DNA of 64,000 nucleotides, from NCBI RefSeq assembly GCF_019711515.1, contig NZ_JAIGNO010000013.1, forward strand, positions 1-64,000, read 5' to 3'. The notes under the pieces were generated by a model. The model ran no database searches. It was not told where the DNA came from and saw only the letters and a list, made by a program, of their open reading frames with translations. Of this stretch, positions 28,621-38,355 are shown piece after piece (the first letter of the stretch is position 1; each line of letters opens with the position of its first letter). The stretch comes from Qipengyuania qiaonensis (GTDB lineage Bacteria; Pseudomonadota; Alphaproteobacteria; Sphingomonadales; Sphingomonadaceae). The position numbers were made by a program, and so were the translations under genes.

Positions 28621-29320
28621 GCGCCTGACGCCGGACATCGTCGACACGCCCAAGGCACGGAAAGCTTCCGAGCCCGAACGGCGCTGCATTCTTTCGGGTG
28701 CGAAGGCCCCGCGCGAAACGTTCGTGCGGCTGGTCGCCTCGCCTGCCGGGCTCGTGCTGCCCGACGCGCACGAAAAGGCACCCGGGCGTGGCGCCTGGAT
28801 CGGCGAGAACCGGGCGGCGCTTGCAGACGCGCTGGCCGACGGGAAGCTGAAGGGCGCGCTCGCAAGGGCGTTCAAAACCGGGGATCTCGAGATTCCCGAC
28901 ACGCTGCCGCAGATGGTCGAGGACGCGCTGACCCGCGTTCTACTCGACCGGCTGGGGCTCGAAATGCGCGTCGGAGCCCTTATCTTGGGTACGCAGCGCA
29001 TTGCCGAAGCGGCACGGGGCGGGGCGATCGCCCTGCTGCTCCACGCCAGCGATGCGAGCGAGGACGGTCGCAAGAAACTGGACCAGGCGTGGCGCGTCGG
29101 GCGCGAAATGGAAGGTTCGGGCGAACGCGGGCTCGAACTGCCTCTGGACCGGAACGCTTTGTCTGTGGCATTGGGCCGCGACAATGTCGTCCACTTGGCG
29201 CTGGCCGAGGATGCATCGGCCGCCAGGGTCATCAAGCCCCTGACGCGCCTCATGCATTATCTGGGTCAGGAATTCCCGGCCGGTATGGCGCCGCGATCCA
29301 GCGCGCCGACGACGAATTGA
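28601..29320 (+). CDS. YlxR (DUF448) fused to an L7Ae-like domain
   Basis: 239 residues. The YlxR domain (about 20-95) has RRCILSGAKAPRETFVRLV and GRGAWI; the second half (about 110-215, LGLEMRVGALILGTQRIAEA) resembles the ribosomal L7Ae/L30e fold. Both parts are RNA-binding. Starts inside the nusA end with a strong AGGAGG, a 20-base overlap. It lies between nusA and infB as in other bacteria, where YlxR is separate or fused. Confidence 0.9.
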   Translation: MRTPPNERLTPDIVDTPKARKASEPERRCILSGAKAPRETFVRLVASPAGLVLPDAHEKAPGRGAWIGENRAALADALADGKLKGALARAFKTGDLEIPDTLPQMVEDALTRVLLDRLGLEMRVGALILGTQRIAEAARGGAIALLLHASDASEDGRKKLDQAWRVGREMEGSGERGLELPLDRNALSVALGRDNVVHLALAEDASAARVIKPLTRLMHYLGQEFPAGMAPRSSAPTTN

Positions 29321-29349
29321 ACGATTGATACGAAGAGAAACGAACAAGA

Positions 29350-31857
29350 ATGAGCGACGACGACAAGAAACCAGCCCGCAAACCGCTGACCCTGAAGGGT
29401 GCGCAGCCGGGCGAGGTCAAGCAGACCTTCAGCCACGGCCGCACCAACAAGGTGGCGGTCGAGGTGAAGCGCCGCCGCAAGCTTGTGAAGCCCGGCGAAA
29501 CTCCACCGCCGCCACCGCCCGCGCCCGCGCCCGCGCCGACCCCGGCACCTGCGCCGGCCCCGGCTGCTAAGAAGGCTCCGCCCAAAAAGGCCGCGCCTGC
29601 TTCGGAAACGCCGCAGGAACGCGTCGCCCGCCTCCAGCGCGAAGCCGAGGAAGCCCGCCTCGCGACCCTGGCGGAGCAGACTGTCCGCGAGGCCGAGGAA
29701 GCACGCCAGGCCGCCGAGCATGAGAAAAAGCGCGCCGAGGACAATCGCAAGGCCGAGGAAGAGGCTGCCAAGAAGGCTGCCGAAGAAGCCCAGCAGGCCA
29801 AGGATGCTCCGGCGCAGGAAGAACCGGTCCAGGAAGCGAGTGCAGACGGTACGCCTGCGCCCGCACCGCGCCGCTTCACGCCGGTTGCGCGCCCCGAGCC
29901 CAAGAAGCCGGAGCGCAAGAAGAAGGAAGAAAAGCCCGCTCGCGCTACCGAAACCCCGGACAAGCGCCGATCGGGCAAGCTGACGGTCAAGAGGGCCCTC
30001 AACGAGGACGAAGGTCGCCGTGCGCGCAGCCTCGCCGCGCTGAAGCGCGCCCGCGAGAAAGAGCGTCGCCTGCAGGGCGGCGGGTCGAACAAGCCGCGCG
30101 AGAAGCAGGTCCGCGATGTGATCGTGCCCGAAGCGATCACCGTCGGCGAGCTGGCCAAGCGCATGGGCGAGAAGGGAGCCGACCTCGTCAAGGAACTCTT
30201 CAATCTCGACATGATGGTCACCGTCAACCAGACGATCGACCAGGATACGGCGGAGCTGCTCGTCGAACAGTTCGGGCACCAGATCCAGAAAGTGTCCGAG
30301 GCCGATGTGGACATTCCGACCGAAGGCGATGTCGATCCGGAAGAAACGCTCAAGCCGCGTCCTCCTGTCGTCACGATCATGGGCCATGTCGATCACGGCA
30401 AGACCTCGCTGCTCGACGCGCTGCGCGGTGCCAATGTGGTGAAGGGGGAAGCCGGCGGCATCACCCAGCATATCGGCAGCTATCAGGTGAAGACGAAGAG
30501 CGGCGATCTGGTCACCTTCCTCGACACGCCGGGCCACGCCGCCTTTACCCAGATGCGCCAGCGTGGCGCGAACATCACGGATATCGTGGTGCTGGTGGTG
30601 GCCGCCGACGACGGCATCATGCCGCAGACCATCGAGGCCATCAATCACACCAAGGCCGCGGGCGTGCCGATGATCGTTGCGATCAACAAGATGGACAAGC
30701 CCGAAGCCAATCCGGACAATATCCGCAACCGGTTGCTCGAACACGAGGTGATCGTCGAGAAGATGTCGGGCGACGTGCAGGACGTGGAAATCTCGGCCAA
30801 GGAAAAGACCGGGCTCGACAAGCTGCTAGATGCGATCAGCCTGCAGGCCGAACTGCTCGAACTGAAGGCCAATCCCGACCGTTTGGCCGAAGCGACCGTG
30901 ATCGAGGCACAGCTCGACAAGGGCCGTGGCCCGGTAGCGACCGTGCTGGTGACACGCGGCACGCTGGAGCGTGGCAACACCTTCGTCGTCGGCACCGAAA
31001 GCGGCCGCGTCCGTGCGATCGTCGACGATCAGGGTAAGCAGATCAAAAAGGCCGGGCCGTCCATGCCGGTCGAGGTTCTCGGCCTCGGCGGGGTGCCGAG
31101 CGCGGGGGATACGCTGACCGTGGTCGAGAACGAGCAGCGTGCCCGCGAAGTCGCCCAGTACCGTCAGGAAAAGGCCACCGAGAAGCGCACTGCGCTGGCG
31201 CCGACCAGCTTCGATACGATGTTCAACAACCTCGCATCGAACGTCATCGAGTTCCCCGTCGTGGTGAAAGCCGACGTGCAGGGTTCGGTCGAGGCGATCA
31301 ACACCGCATTGCACAATCTGTCGAACGACGAGATCAAGGTTCGTGTGCTGCATGCCGGTGTGGGCGCGATTACCGAAAGCGACGTGACGCTGGCTTCGGC
31401 CTCGAACGCGCCGATTATCGGTTTCAACGTGCGCCCCAATGCCAAGGCGCGCGAACTGGTGAAGCGCGACGGCGTGGAGATGAAGTATTACGACGTCATC
31501 TACCACCTGACCGAGGAAATCGCCAAGGAGATGGCGGGCGAACTGGGTCCGGAGCGGATCGAGAACGTCGTCGGCCGTGCTGCGGTCAAGGAGGTCTTCC
31601 GGTCGGGCAAGCGCGACAAGGCGGCCGGTCTGCTGGTCGAGGAAGGTGTCATCCGCAAGGGACTGCATGCACGTCTCACGCGCGAGGATGTCATTGTCTC
31701 GGCTACCACCATCGCCAGCCTGCGTCGCTTCAAGGACGATGTGGACGAAGTCCGCGCCGGTCTGGAATGCGGCGTGGTCCTTGCCGACACGAACGACATC
31801 CAGCCGGGCGACCAGCTCGAAGTGTTCGAAGTCGAGGAGCGCGAACGCACGCTGTGA
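29350..31857 (+). CDS. infB: translation initiation factor IF-2
   Basis: 835 residues. The N-terminal third is a proline/alanine/glutamate-rich linker with a long EEA-rich helix; the IF2_N repeat follows, then the GTPase with [11 protein letters not shown] (about 344-354), DTPGHAAF and NKMDKPE, then domains II-IV. Brings fMet-tRNA to the 30S subunit. The repeat-rich linker is typical of the family in this group. Confidence 0.97.
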   Translation: MSDDDKKPARKPLTLKGAQPGEVKQTFSHGRTNKVAVEVKRRRKLVKPGETPPPPPPAPAPAPTPAPAPAPAAKKAPPKKAAPASETPQERVARLQREAEEARLATLAEQTVREAEEARQAAEHEKKRAEDNRKAEEEAAKKAAEEAQQAKDAPAQEEPVQEASADGTPAPAPRRFTPVARPEPKKPERKKKEEKPARATETPDKRRSGKLTVKRALNEDEGRRARSLAALKRAREKERRLQGGGSNKPREKQVRDVIVPEAITVGELAKRMGEKGADLVKELFNLDMMVTVNQTIDQDTAELLVEQFGHQIQKVSEADVDIPTEGDVDPEETLKPRPPVVTIMGHVDHGKTSLLDALRGANVVKGEAGGITQHIGSYQVKTKSGDLVTFLDTPGHAAFTQMRQRGANITDIVVLVVAADDGIMPQTIEAINHTKAAGVPMIVAINKMDKPEANPDNIRNRLLEHEVIVEKMSGDVQDVEISAKEKTGLDKLLDAISLQAELLELKANPDRLAEATVIEAQLDKGRGPVATVLVTRGTLERGNTFVVGTESGRVRAIVDDQGKQIKKAGPSMPVEVLGLGGVPSAGDTLTVVENEQRAREVAQYRQEKATEKRTALAPTSFDTMFNNLASNVIEFPVVVKADVQGSVEAINTALHNLSNDEIKVRVLHAGVGAITESDVTLASASNAPIIGFNVRPNAKARELVKRDGVEMKYYDVIYHLTEEIAKEMAGELGPERIENVVGRAAVKEVFRSGKRDKAAGLLVEEGVIRKGLHARLTREDVIVSATTIASLRRFKDDVDEVRAGLECGVVLADTNDIQPGDQLEVFEVEERERTL

Positions 31858-31874
31858 GCGGGGGCTGAGGACGC

Positions 31875-32306
31875 ATGGCGAAAATCTACGAACGCAGACG
31901 CTCGCCATCGTCCGAGCTGATGGGCAGCAATTTCGTGTCGTTCGATGCCGAGAAGGGCGAACTGACCTGCCGCTACACCCCGCCGCCGAGCTTCGCGAGC
32001 CCGCGTGGCGCGGTGCAGGGCGGACTGATCGCCGGTTTTCTCGACGAGATTATGGGCGGGGCACTGCTGGCCGTCACCGAAGCGCGCTTCGGTGCAGCAG
32101 AGCAGCGTCTGCCGCTCAATCTCGACATGAACCTGACGTATCTGCGCATGGTGCCGATGGAGACGATCACCGCCAAGGGGCGGGTCGTCAAACTCGGCAA
32201 GCGGGTGGTCTTCCTCGAGGGTGAACTGCTGGACAAGGACGGCAATCTGCTCGCCCGTGCGACGTCAAGCGCCATCCCGACGCCCATGCCGGGCGCGGAA
32301 GAATGA
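31875..32306 (+). CDS. PaaI-family hot-dog thioesterase, copy 1
   Basis: 143 residues with the PaaI motif SPRGAVQGGLIAGFLDEIMGG. Follows infB by 17 bases behind GAGG. The second copy overlaps its stop, so they are translated together. Pairs of PaaI-like subunits may form a heteromer. The acyl substrate is unknown, and there is no obvious link with translation. Confidence 0.87.
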   Translation: MAKIYERRRSPSSELMGSNFVSFDAEKGELTCRYTPPPSFASPRGAVQGGLIAGFLDEIMGGALLAVTEARFGAAEQRLPLNLDMNLTYLRMVPMETITAKGRVVKLGKRVVFLEGELLDKDGNLLARATSSAIPTPMPGAEE

Positions 32307-32731
32307 GCAGCACACGGCATGCTCTGGGCGCTGCCCATGCGGAATTGATGGGGGTCGAGTTCGAACGCTTCGACCGTGAGCGGGAGGAGGTCACCTTACG
32401 CTTCCATGCGCCCGACAGTTTCATCACGCCGCGTGGCAGCGTTCAGGGCGGTTTGGTCGCGGGTTTCCTCGACGAGGTGATGGGCTGGGCGCATGTCTGG
32501 GCGACCGATCAGGCCGAAGCGCCGCTCAATCTCGAAATTTCGATGAGTCTGCTCAAGCCGGTGCCTGCGGGCCCGCTGATCGGCAAAGGCCGGGTCGTGC
32601 GTCGCGGTCGCAAGGTCATTTTTCTCGAAGGCGAATTGTTCGATCCCGAAGGCGGAATTCTCGCCCGCGCAACCTCTACGGCAATTCCGACCGTGCGGCC
32701 GACTGCGATCGGGCAAGGAGCGGAGCGCTAG
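32303..32731 (+). CDS. PaaI-family hot-dog thioesterase, copy 2
   Basis: 142 residues, clearly paralogous to the upstream gene over the full length (TPRGSVQGGLVAGFLDEVMG, and the same KVIFLEGELFD block near the C-terminus). The ATGA overlap with copy 1 points to a recent tandem duplication kept as a pair. Confidence 0.87.
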   Translation: MSSTRHALGAAHAELMGVEFERFDREREEVTLRFHAPDSFITPRGSVQGGLVAGFLDEVMGWAHVWATDQAEAPLNLEISMSLLKPVPAGPLIGKGRVVRRGRKVIFLEGELFDPEGGILARATSTAIPTVRPTAIGQGAER

Positions 32732-32801
32732 GACGCGCAGGTCGGGGGCGGGAGCGCGCCATTCGCGATCCCGCCTCGACCCGTTCGGTCTTCCAACCGG
32801 T

Positions 32802-33113
32802 TCAGAAGCGATTGGCAAAGACCGTCACGACCACGAGGTCCTTGTCGCGGATCAACAGCACATCGTTACCCGCGCGGACATAGCGATAGCCGCGTGCCGG
32901 GGCCCTGAGACCCTTGATCGTGCGATAATCGATCACACGATAGTTCTTGGCCCGCTTGTGATCGAACCGCTGGCCCTTCTTGAACGTCGTATAGATCACT
33001 TTCTTGACCACGGTTTTGGTGTGGCCACGATCATGGGCTGCGTAGGCAGCGGTCGGAACGGTGAGAGTGGCGGCCGCAGCGGCCACGGCCAGAGTGATGG
33101 TGGAAACTTTCAT
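32802..33113 (-). CDS. RcnB-like periplasmic protein
   Basis: 103 residues. A cleavable signal peptide (ending TAAYAAH), then a basic segment (KKGQRFDHKRAKNYRVID) and the RcnB-type GYRYVRAGNDVLLI. RcnB modulates nickel/cobalt export in enterobacteria; here no rcnA is adjacent, so metal function is only a family inference. AAGGAG precedes the ATG. It interrupts the infB-rbfA order on the opposite strand. Confidence 0.82.
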   Translation of the reverse strand: MKVSTITLAVAAAAATLTVPTAAYAAHDRGHTKTVVKKVIYTTFKKGQRFDHKRAKNYRVIDYRTIKGLRAPARGYRYVRAGNDVLLIRDKDLVVVTVFANRF

Positions 33114-33351
33114 TTCTTTGATCTCCTTTGCGATCGACAGGATCGATGTACCGGCGGAACGGCTCTGTTGCTCGTCTCGAAATGTCGGAAATTGTCGCGG
33201 ATTATCGCAAGTTGGGGCGGCCGCGCGGCGCGCCGGCAGGACGGGAAGCGGGGGCAGCCGATCGTATTGCTGAGCTAGCGGCTTCCAGGGCTTGTCCGCG
33301 CCTTCCGGGAGTATCTTGCGCGCCGGTGCCCGTGCGGCCTATGGCTCCCGG

Positions 33352-33753
33352 ATGGCCCGCCATCAGAACTCCACTCCCGAGCAGCAATCGGTTCGCGTCC
33401 TCAAGGTCGGGGAGCGGGTACGGCATATCCTGTCTGAGTTGCTCGCCCGGGGCGAGGCACATGACGATGTGCTGCGCGCCAGCCATATTTCCGTGACCGA
33501 AGTGCGGATGACCCCGGACCTGCGCAACGCCAAGGCCTATGTGAAGCCGCTGCTGGGGCAGGACGAAGCAGCCGTGCTCAAGGCGCTGCGGAGCAATACG
33601 GCGTTTTTTCAGAAAGAGGTGGCCAAGCGCCTCGGTCTCAAGTTTGCGCCGAAGCTGGCCTTCCAGCCAGATGAAAGCTTCGACGAAGCGGGCCGGATCG
33701 AAACATTGTTGAGCGATCCGAAAGTGATGCGCGATCTCGACACAGACGATTGA
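33352..33753 (+). CDS. rbfA: ribosome-binding factor A
   Basis: 133 residues with a KH-like fold: RVGERIRH-type helix ([17 protein letters not shown]), [18 protein letters not shown] and a C-terminal [17 protein letters not shown]. Binds the 30S subunit in late 16S maturation. ATG 33352 is chosen as the point where similarity begins. Separated from infB by three unrelated genes. Confidence 0.94.
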   Translation: MARHQNSTPEQQSVRVLKVGERVRHILSELLARGEAHDDVLRASHISVTEVRMTPDLRNAKAYVKPLLGQDEAAVLKALRSNTAFFQKEVAKRLGLKFAPKLAFQPDESFDEAGRIETLLSDPKVMRDLDTDD

Positions 33754-33824
33754 CACGAGCGGCAATTGGTTGCTTGTCGAAACCTATCTGCCCTGCAATG
33801 GTGCCTGCCCAGAGGAGAAACCCG

Positions 33825-34733
33825 ATGGCAAGCATTCTGCGTACCCCCGACGAAGCATTCGCCGGCGTTCCCGATTTCCCGTTCGCTCCCCATTACATCG
33901 ACGACCTGCCCGGGTATGAGGGCATCCGCGTGCACTATGTCGACGAGGCAGGCGGCGAAGGCCCCGAGGCGGGCAAGACCTTCCTGTGCCTGCACGGGCA
34001 ACCGAGCTGGTCCTTCCTCTATCGCAAGATGATCCCGGTTTTCACCGCCGCCGGGGGCAGGGCGGTCGCGCCGGACCTCATCGGTTTCGGCAAATCGGAC
34101 AAGCCCGAAGACGACGAACGCTACACTTACGGCTTCCATCGCGGGATGCTGATGGCGTTTATCGAAGCGCTGGATCTGCGGAACGTGACGCTGGTGTGCC
34201 AGGATTGGGGCGGGATCCTCGGCCTCGGCATCGTGCCGGATATGGCGGAGCGGTTCGAACGGCTGATCGTGATGAACACTGGCATTCCCATCGGCGAAAG
34301 TCCCGGACCCGGCTTCGATGCTTGGAAGGCTTTCAACCGCAGCCAGCCGGACATGGACGTTGCGGGCCTGTTCAAGCGCGGGACACCTGGCATCACGGAC
34401 GCCGAAGCCGCGGCCTATGGCGCGCCATTCCCGGATATGACTTTCAAAGCGGGCGTTCGCCGCTTTCCCGAGCTCGTTCCCGTCGACCCGGCCATGGAAG
34501 GCGTCGAAGAAGGCAAGCGCGCGCGTAAATTCTGGTCGGAAGAATGGAGCGGCAAGAGCTTCATGGCCATCGGCGTGCAGGATCCGGTGCTCGGCCCGCC
34601 CGCGATGAAGCACATGCGCACGATGATGAGGGGCTGCCCCGAGCCCATGGAAATCGCCGATGGCGGCCATTTCGTGCAAGAGAAGGGCGAAGGCATTGCC
34701 CGCGCAGCGCTTGCGGCTTTCGCCGCCGACTAG
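33825..34733 (+). CDS. haloalkane dehalogenase, subfamily I
   Basis: 302 residues of the alpha/beta-hydrolase fold. The nucleophile D127 sits in VCQDWGG; W128 and W167 (FDAWKAF) match the two halide-binding tryptophans of DhlA-type enzymes. HGQPSWSF is the oxyanion segment, GVQDPVLGPP carries the acid, and GGHFVQEKGE the histidine. It hydrolyses carbon-halogen bonds to alcohol and halide. AGAGGAG precedes the ATG. No dehydrogenase or transport partner is next to it, so the natural substrate is unclear. Confidence 0.92.
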   Translation: MASILRTPDEAFAGVPDFPFAPHYIDDLPGYEGIRVHYVDEAGGEGPEAGKTFLCLHGQPSWSFLYRKMIPVFTAAGGRAVAPDLIGFGKSDKPEDDERYTYGFHRGMLMAFIEALDLRNVTLVCQDWGGILGLGIVPDMAERFERLIVMNTGIPIGESPGPGFDAWKAFNRSQPDMDVAGLFKRGTPGITDAEAAAYGAPFPDMTFKAGVRRFPELVPVDPAMEGVEEGKRARKFWSEEWSGKSFMAIGVQDPVLGPPAMKHMRTMMRGCPEPMEIADGGHFVQEKGEGIARAALAAFAAD

Positions 34734-35305
34734 CCTGCCGGACGCAAGCGGGCCTTGAGCGTGATATTCACGGTCCTGCCGACGATCAGCGAATAGGACT
34801 TCATGCCGAACTCACGGCGGTCGATAGTCGCCTCGCCCGTCAGGGTGATGGCGGCGCCCAGGCCGGCGTCGGCGGGCGGCGTGTCGAAGGCGACCGTCAA
34901 CGTCACCGGCCTCGTCACTCCGCGCGCCGTCAGCGAGCCCTGCACCGTGCCGGTCCGCTCGTCCGTCAGCACCATCCGGCTGCCCAGGAAGCGGACCATG
35001 GGATATTTCTCGACCCAGAAGAACTTCTCGCCCTTAAGTCGGTTCTGCGTGGTCTTGTCGGACGCAGTCAGCGTGCGCGCGTCGATCTTTATGTCGAGAT
35101 CGACCCGCTGCGGATCAGTTGGCGAAAGCCGGGCGCTGCCGGAGACATCGGGAAAGTCGGCCGTCTTGCTGCCAATCGCCAGAAAGGCGACCTTGGCGGA
35201 GACATTGCTGCCCGCTGTGTCTACCATATAGCTCGTCGTGCCAGCGGTCGCTGCTCCGACCAGAGCAGCGATGGACAGAACGACCGAACAGCGGGCGACC
35301 TGCAT
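34730..35305 (-). CDS. YceI family secreted lipid-binding protein
   Basis: 191 residues with a signal peptide (about 1-22) and the YceI lipocalin-like barrel: SYMVDTAGSNVSAKVAF, a central KTTQNRLKGEKFFWVEKYP and a C-terminal FGMKSYSLIVGRTVNITL. Such proteins bind isoprenoid-like lipids. The stop overlaps the dehalogenase stop on the other strand. It follows the AbgT gene by 12 bases and may be co-transcribed. Confidence 0.9.
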   Translation of the reverse strand: MQVARCSVVLSIAALVGAATAGTTSYMVDTAGSNVSAKVAFLAIGSKTADFPDVSGSARLSPTDPQRVDLDIKIDARTLTASDKTTQNRLKGEKFFWVEKYPMVRFLGSRMVLTDERTGTVQGSLTARGVTRPVTLTVAFDTPPADAGLGAAITLTGEATIDRREFGMKSYSLIVGRTVNITLKARLRPAG

Positions 35306-35317
35306 GACGATCGGGCG

Positions 35318-36964
35318 CTAGCTTGCAGGCGCCAGCGCCGCTGCCGGCAGGGTGTAGCCGACCGGCGCGTCCGGACCGAGCGGTATCCCGAGATAGAACC
35401 ACGCTACTATAAGCAAAGTGCCTGAGACGAGCAGCCAGATCGAATAGGGCAGCATCATGGCCGTCAGGCTGCCCAGCCCGAAATCCTTCTGCCAGCGCTG
35501 GGCGAAGACCAGAATCAAAGGGAAATAGACCATCAGCGGGGTGATGATATTGGTTGCGCTGTCACCCACGCGATAGGCGGCCGTCGCCCCTTCAGGACTG
35601 ATGCCGAGGAGCATCAGCATCGGCACGAGGATCGGCGCGAGCAGCGCCCATTTCGCACTGGCCGACCCAACGAAGAGGTTCAGCAGGGCGGTGAACAGGA
35701 CCATCAGGCCCAGCACCAGCGGCAGAGGTAGCCCGGTGGATTCGATGGCCGCAGCACCGTGCACCGCACTGATCAGACCGAGGTTCGACCAGCCGAACAT
35801 CGCTACGAAATGCGCTGCGGCAAAGGCCAGCACCAGGTAATAGCCCAGATCTTTCATGCTCTCGGCCATCATCTCCACCAGATCGCGATGGTTTTTTATG
35901 CTGCCGGTCGCGCGGCCATAGGCCCAGCCGGTTAGGAGGAAGAGCAGGAAGAAAGCCGCTACCAGCGAGCGGTAAAGCGGGGCGAGCTGGGTATGGATCG
36001 AGCAGTCGGCCGCCGGCACGGCCTCGCAGGCCGTCTCGTCCACCAGCGGGGTGCCCGGAGCGAAGACCATGAGCACCCACAGCGCAACCACGAACAGCGC
36101 AGCAATGCCCGCATGGCGCAGGCCCTTGGAGGCAAGCGGGCCGGTTTCACCCGCCGGGTCGGGGCTGGGATCGTCGCTGTCCTTGCCGGCGGTCGCGCCC
36201 CCTTTCCAGGGGCCGAGGCGCGGTTCGACGACTTTGTCCGTTACGTACCAGATGATCGGAAGAAACAGGAAGGTCATCGCACTTATGAAATACCAGTTGC
36301 CGGCGATGTTCGCCGTCCATGCAGGTGCGAGCGCACTCGCGCCAACCGCCTCCTCGGTGATGCCGAACAGCAATGCGTCGAGCTGACCCGGCGAGATATT
36401 GGCCGAAAAGCCGCCGGAGACACCTGCAAAAGCGGCGGCAATCCCGGCGAGCGGATGACGTCCGGCAGCAGCGAACAATATGCCCGCGAGCGGAATCAGT
36501 ACGACATAACCCGCGTCTGCCGCGTGGTTGCCGAGCATCGCGACCAGCGCGACGACAGGGGTCAGCAGTGCCTTTGGCGCGCTCTTGACCGCTTTGGACA
36601 TACCCGCGGCGAAAAAGCCGGAGCGCTCGGCAACGCCTGCCCCCAGCATGACGACGAGCACATATCCTAACGGGTGGAAGTGGGTGAAGGTCGCCGGCAT
36701 CTCGACCCACAGGCGCTGGATATTCTCCGGCGAAAGGAGGCTGACTGCCTCGATCTGCTGTGCGCTGCCGGTCGTCTCGTCGATAACCGTCGGGTGCAGT
36801 GCCGACACGCCTGTCATCGCCGCCAGGATCGACACGACGACGAGAGCCAGGATAAGGTAAAAGAAGATGAACACGGGATCGGGCAGTTTGTTGCCGGTCC
36901 GCTCGACCCACCCCAATATGCCGGTCTGCGTATTCGTCGCCGTGTTCGCCTCTGCCATCGACAT
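35318..36964 (-). CDS. abgT: AbgT family transporter
   Basis: 548 residues with about 11-13 TM helices and the family patterns HPLGYVLVVMLGAGVAE, NHAADAGYVVLIPLAG and GDSATNIITPLMVYFPLI. AbgT members take up p-aminobenzoyl-glutamate or export sulfonamides. No hydrolase partner (abgA/B) is adjacent, so an export role is as likely as import. Confidence 0.92.
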   Translation of the reverse strand: MSMAEANTATNTQTGILGWVERTGNKLPDPVFIFFYLILALVVVSILAAMTGVSALHPTVIDETTGSAQQIEAVSLLSPENIQRLWVEMPATFTHFHPLGYVLVVMLGAGVAERSGFFAAGMSKAVKSAPKALLTPVVALVAMLGNHAADAGYVVLIPLAGILFAAAGRHPLAGIAAAFAGVSGGFSANISPGQLDALLFGITEEAVGASALAPAWTANIAGNWYFISAMTFLFLPIIWYVTDKVVEPRLGPWKGGATAGKDSDDPSPDPAGETGPLASKGLRHAGIAALFVVALWVLMVFAPGTPLVDETACEAVPAADCSIHTQLAPLYRSLVAAFFLLFLLTGWAYGRATGSIKNHRDLVEMMAESMKDLGYYLVLAFAAAHFVAMFGWSNLGLISAVHGAAAIESTGLPLPLVLGLMVLFTALLNLFVGSASAKWALLAPILVPMLMLLGISPEGATAAYRVGDSATNIITPLMVYFPLILVFAQRWQKDFGLGSLTAMMLPYSIWLLVSGTLLIVAWFYLGIPLGPDAPVGYTLPAAALAPAS

Positions 36965-37058
36965 TCGTATTTCTCTCCGAAAGGTGGTCCGGGTATCTTC
37001 CCCGATCCTGTCTGACAGCCTGCTTAACAGTCCTGCAGCGCCAGGCTAGGGCTGTGGC

Positions 37059-37637
37059 ATGGCCAAGCTCTATTTCTACTATGCCAGCATGAATGCCGGT
37101 AAGAGCAGCACGCTCTTGCAGGCGGCCTTCAACTATGACGAGCGGGGAATGCGCGTGTCGCTGTGGACTGCCGCGCTGGACGATCGGCCGGGCTTCGGTG
37201 CGATCTCCAGCCGTATCGGCCTTTCCAGCGATGCGCATCGCTACGAGGCGGAAACGGATATCGAAGCGCGCGTCCTGGCGGATCATGCGGAGGATGCCAT
37301 CGCCTGCGTATTGGTGGATGAGGCGCAGTTCCTGAGCGGGGAGCAGGTGTGGCAATTGGCGCGGCTGGCCGACGACGCCGGTATCCCCGTTCTCTGTTAC
37401 GGCCTGCGGACCGATTTCCAGGGACAACTGTTTCCCGGTTCCGCTGCGTTGCTCGGCATCGCCGATGCGTTGGTGGAAATGAAGGCGGTGTGCGATTGCG
37501 GACGCAAGGCGACAATGAATTTGCGTGTCGATGCCGATGGCAAGGCGGTAAGCGAAGGCGCGCAGACCGAAATCGGCGGGAACGACCGCTACGTCGCCTT
37601 GTGCCGCAAGCATTTTCGCCAGGCGCTAGCGGGTTAG
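37059..37637 (+). CDS. tdk: thymidine kinase, TK1 type
   Basis: 192 residues. P-loop YASMNAGKSSTLLQ (about 8-20), LVDEAQFLSGEQV with the catalytic glutamate, LCYGLRTDFQGQLFPGS and a C-terminal zinc-binding CDCGRKATMN plus a later cysteine. Phosphorylates thymidine in the salvage route. Confidence 0.94.
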   Translation: MAKLYFYYASMNAGKSSTLLQAAFNYDERGMRVSLWTAALDDRPGFGAISSRIGLSSDAHRYEAETDIEARVLADHAEDAIACVLVDEAQFLSGEQVWQLARLADDAGIPVLCYGLRTDFQGQLFPGSAALLGIADALVEMKAVCDCGRKATMNLRVDADGKAVSEGAQTEIGGNDRYVALCRKHFRQALAG

Positions 37638-37662
37638 CCCTGCACGCCCTATTTAGCCCGCC

Positions 37663-38355
37663 ATGACAGAAACGCTCCTCCTCGCGGTGATCCTGATCCC
37701 GTGCCTGATCATCGCCATCGTATTTCACGAGGTCGCCCATGGCTGGGCCGCTCTTGCACTGGGCGATCCAACGGCGAAGGAAAAGCGCCGCCTCTCGCTC
37801 AACCCCATTCGTCATGTCGATCCGATCGGCACATTGTTGGTTCCCGGCGCGCTGGCCCTGTTCGGCGGACCGATCTTCGGCTGGGCCAAGCCCGTCCCAG
37901 TGCGGGGCGATCGATTGCGCGATCCGCGCTTCGGCATGGTTGCGGTCGCAGCCGCCGGGCCCGGCACCAACCTGGTTCTGGCCTTCGTCGGTGCGCTGAT
38001 CTTCGGTGGTATTTCGGGGATGTTCATCGCTTCGGGAAATACACCGCCGGAATGGCTGTTGACCGCGGGCGGGGTGTTTATCCTGATCAATGTGTTCCTC
38101 GCGCTGTTCAATCTCCTGCCGATTCCTCCTTTCGACGGATCGCACATCGTCGGTGGACTGCTGCCGCGCAAATGGGCGGGGAACTGGCAAAAACTGCAAT
38201 CGCTGGGCATGCTGTTTTTCATCGTACTGATCGCGGCAACCTGGGCCTTTCCGAATAGTGGTCTCATCGAAAACACCGTCCTGCCGCCGGTGCTTTGGCT
38301 GCAGGAACGCTATTTCGATCTGGCGGACTGGGTAGCCCGCGGGATCGCCGGATGA
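37663..38355 (+). CDS. site-2 protease family membrane metallopeptidase (M50)
   Basis: 230 residues. HEVAHGWAAL holds the HExxH zinc site in the first TM region; NLLPIPPFDGSHIVGGLL is the second S2P motif. Five or six TM segments and no PDZ domain, so it is of the short S2P type rather than RseP. The substrate is unknown. Its stop overlaps the truB start. Confidence 0.9.
   Translation: MTETLLLAVILIPCLIIAIVFHEVAHGWAALALGDPTAKEKRRLSLNPIRHVDPIGTLLVPGALALFGGPIFGWAKPVPVRGDRLRDPRFGMVAVAAAGPGTNLVLAFVGALIFGGISGMFIASGNTPPEWLLTAGGVFILINVFLALFNLLPIPPFDGSHIVGGLLPRKWAGNWQKLQSLGMLFFIVLIAATWAFPNSGLIENTVLPPVLWLQERYFDLADWVARGIAG

Noticed and set aside
27529..29253. 574-codon minus-strand frame opposite nusA and the YlxR fusion
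   Set aside because: Serine/arginine-rich antisense of two conserved genes.
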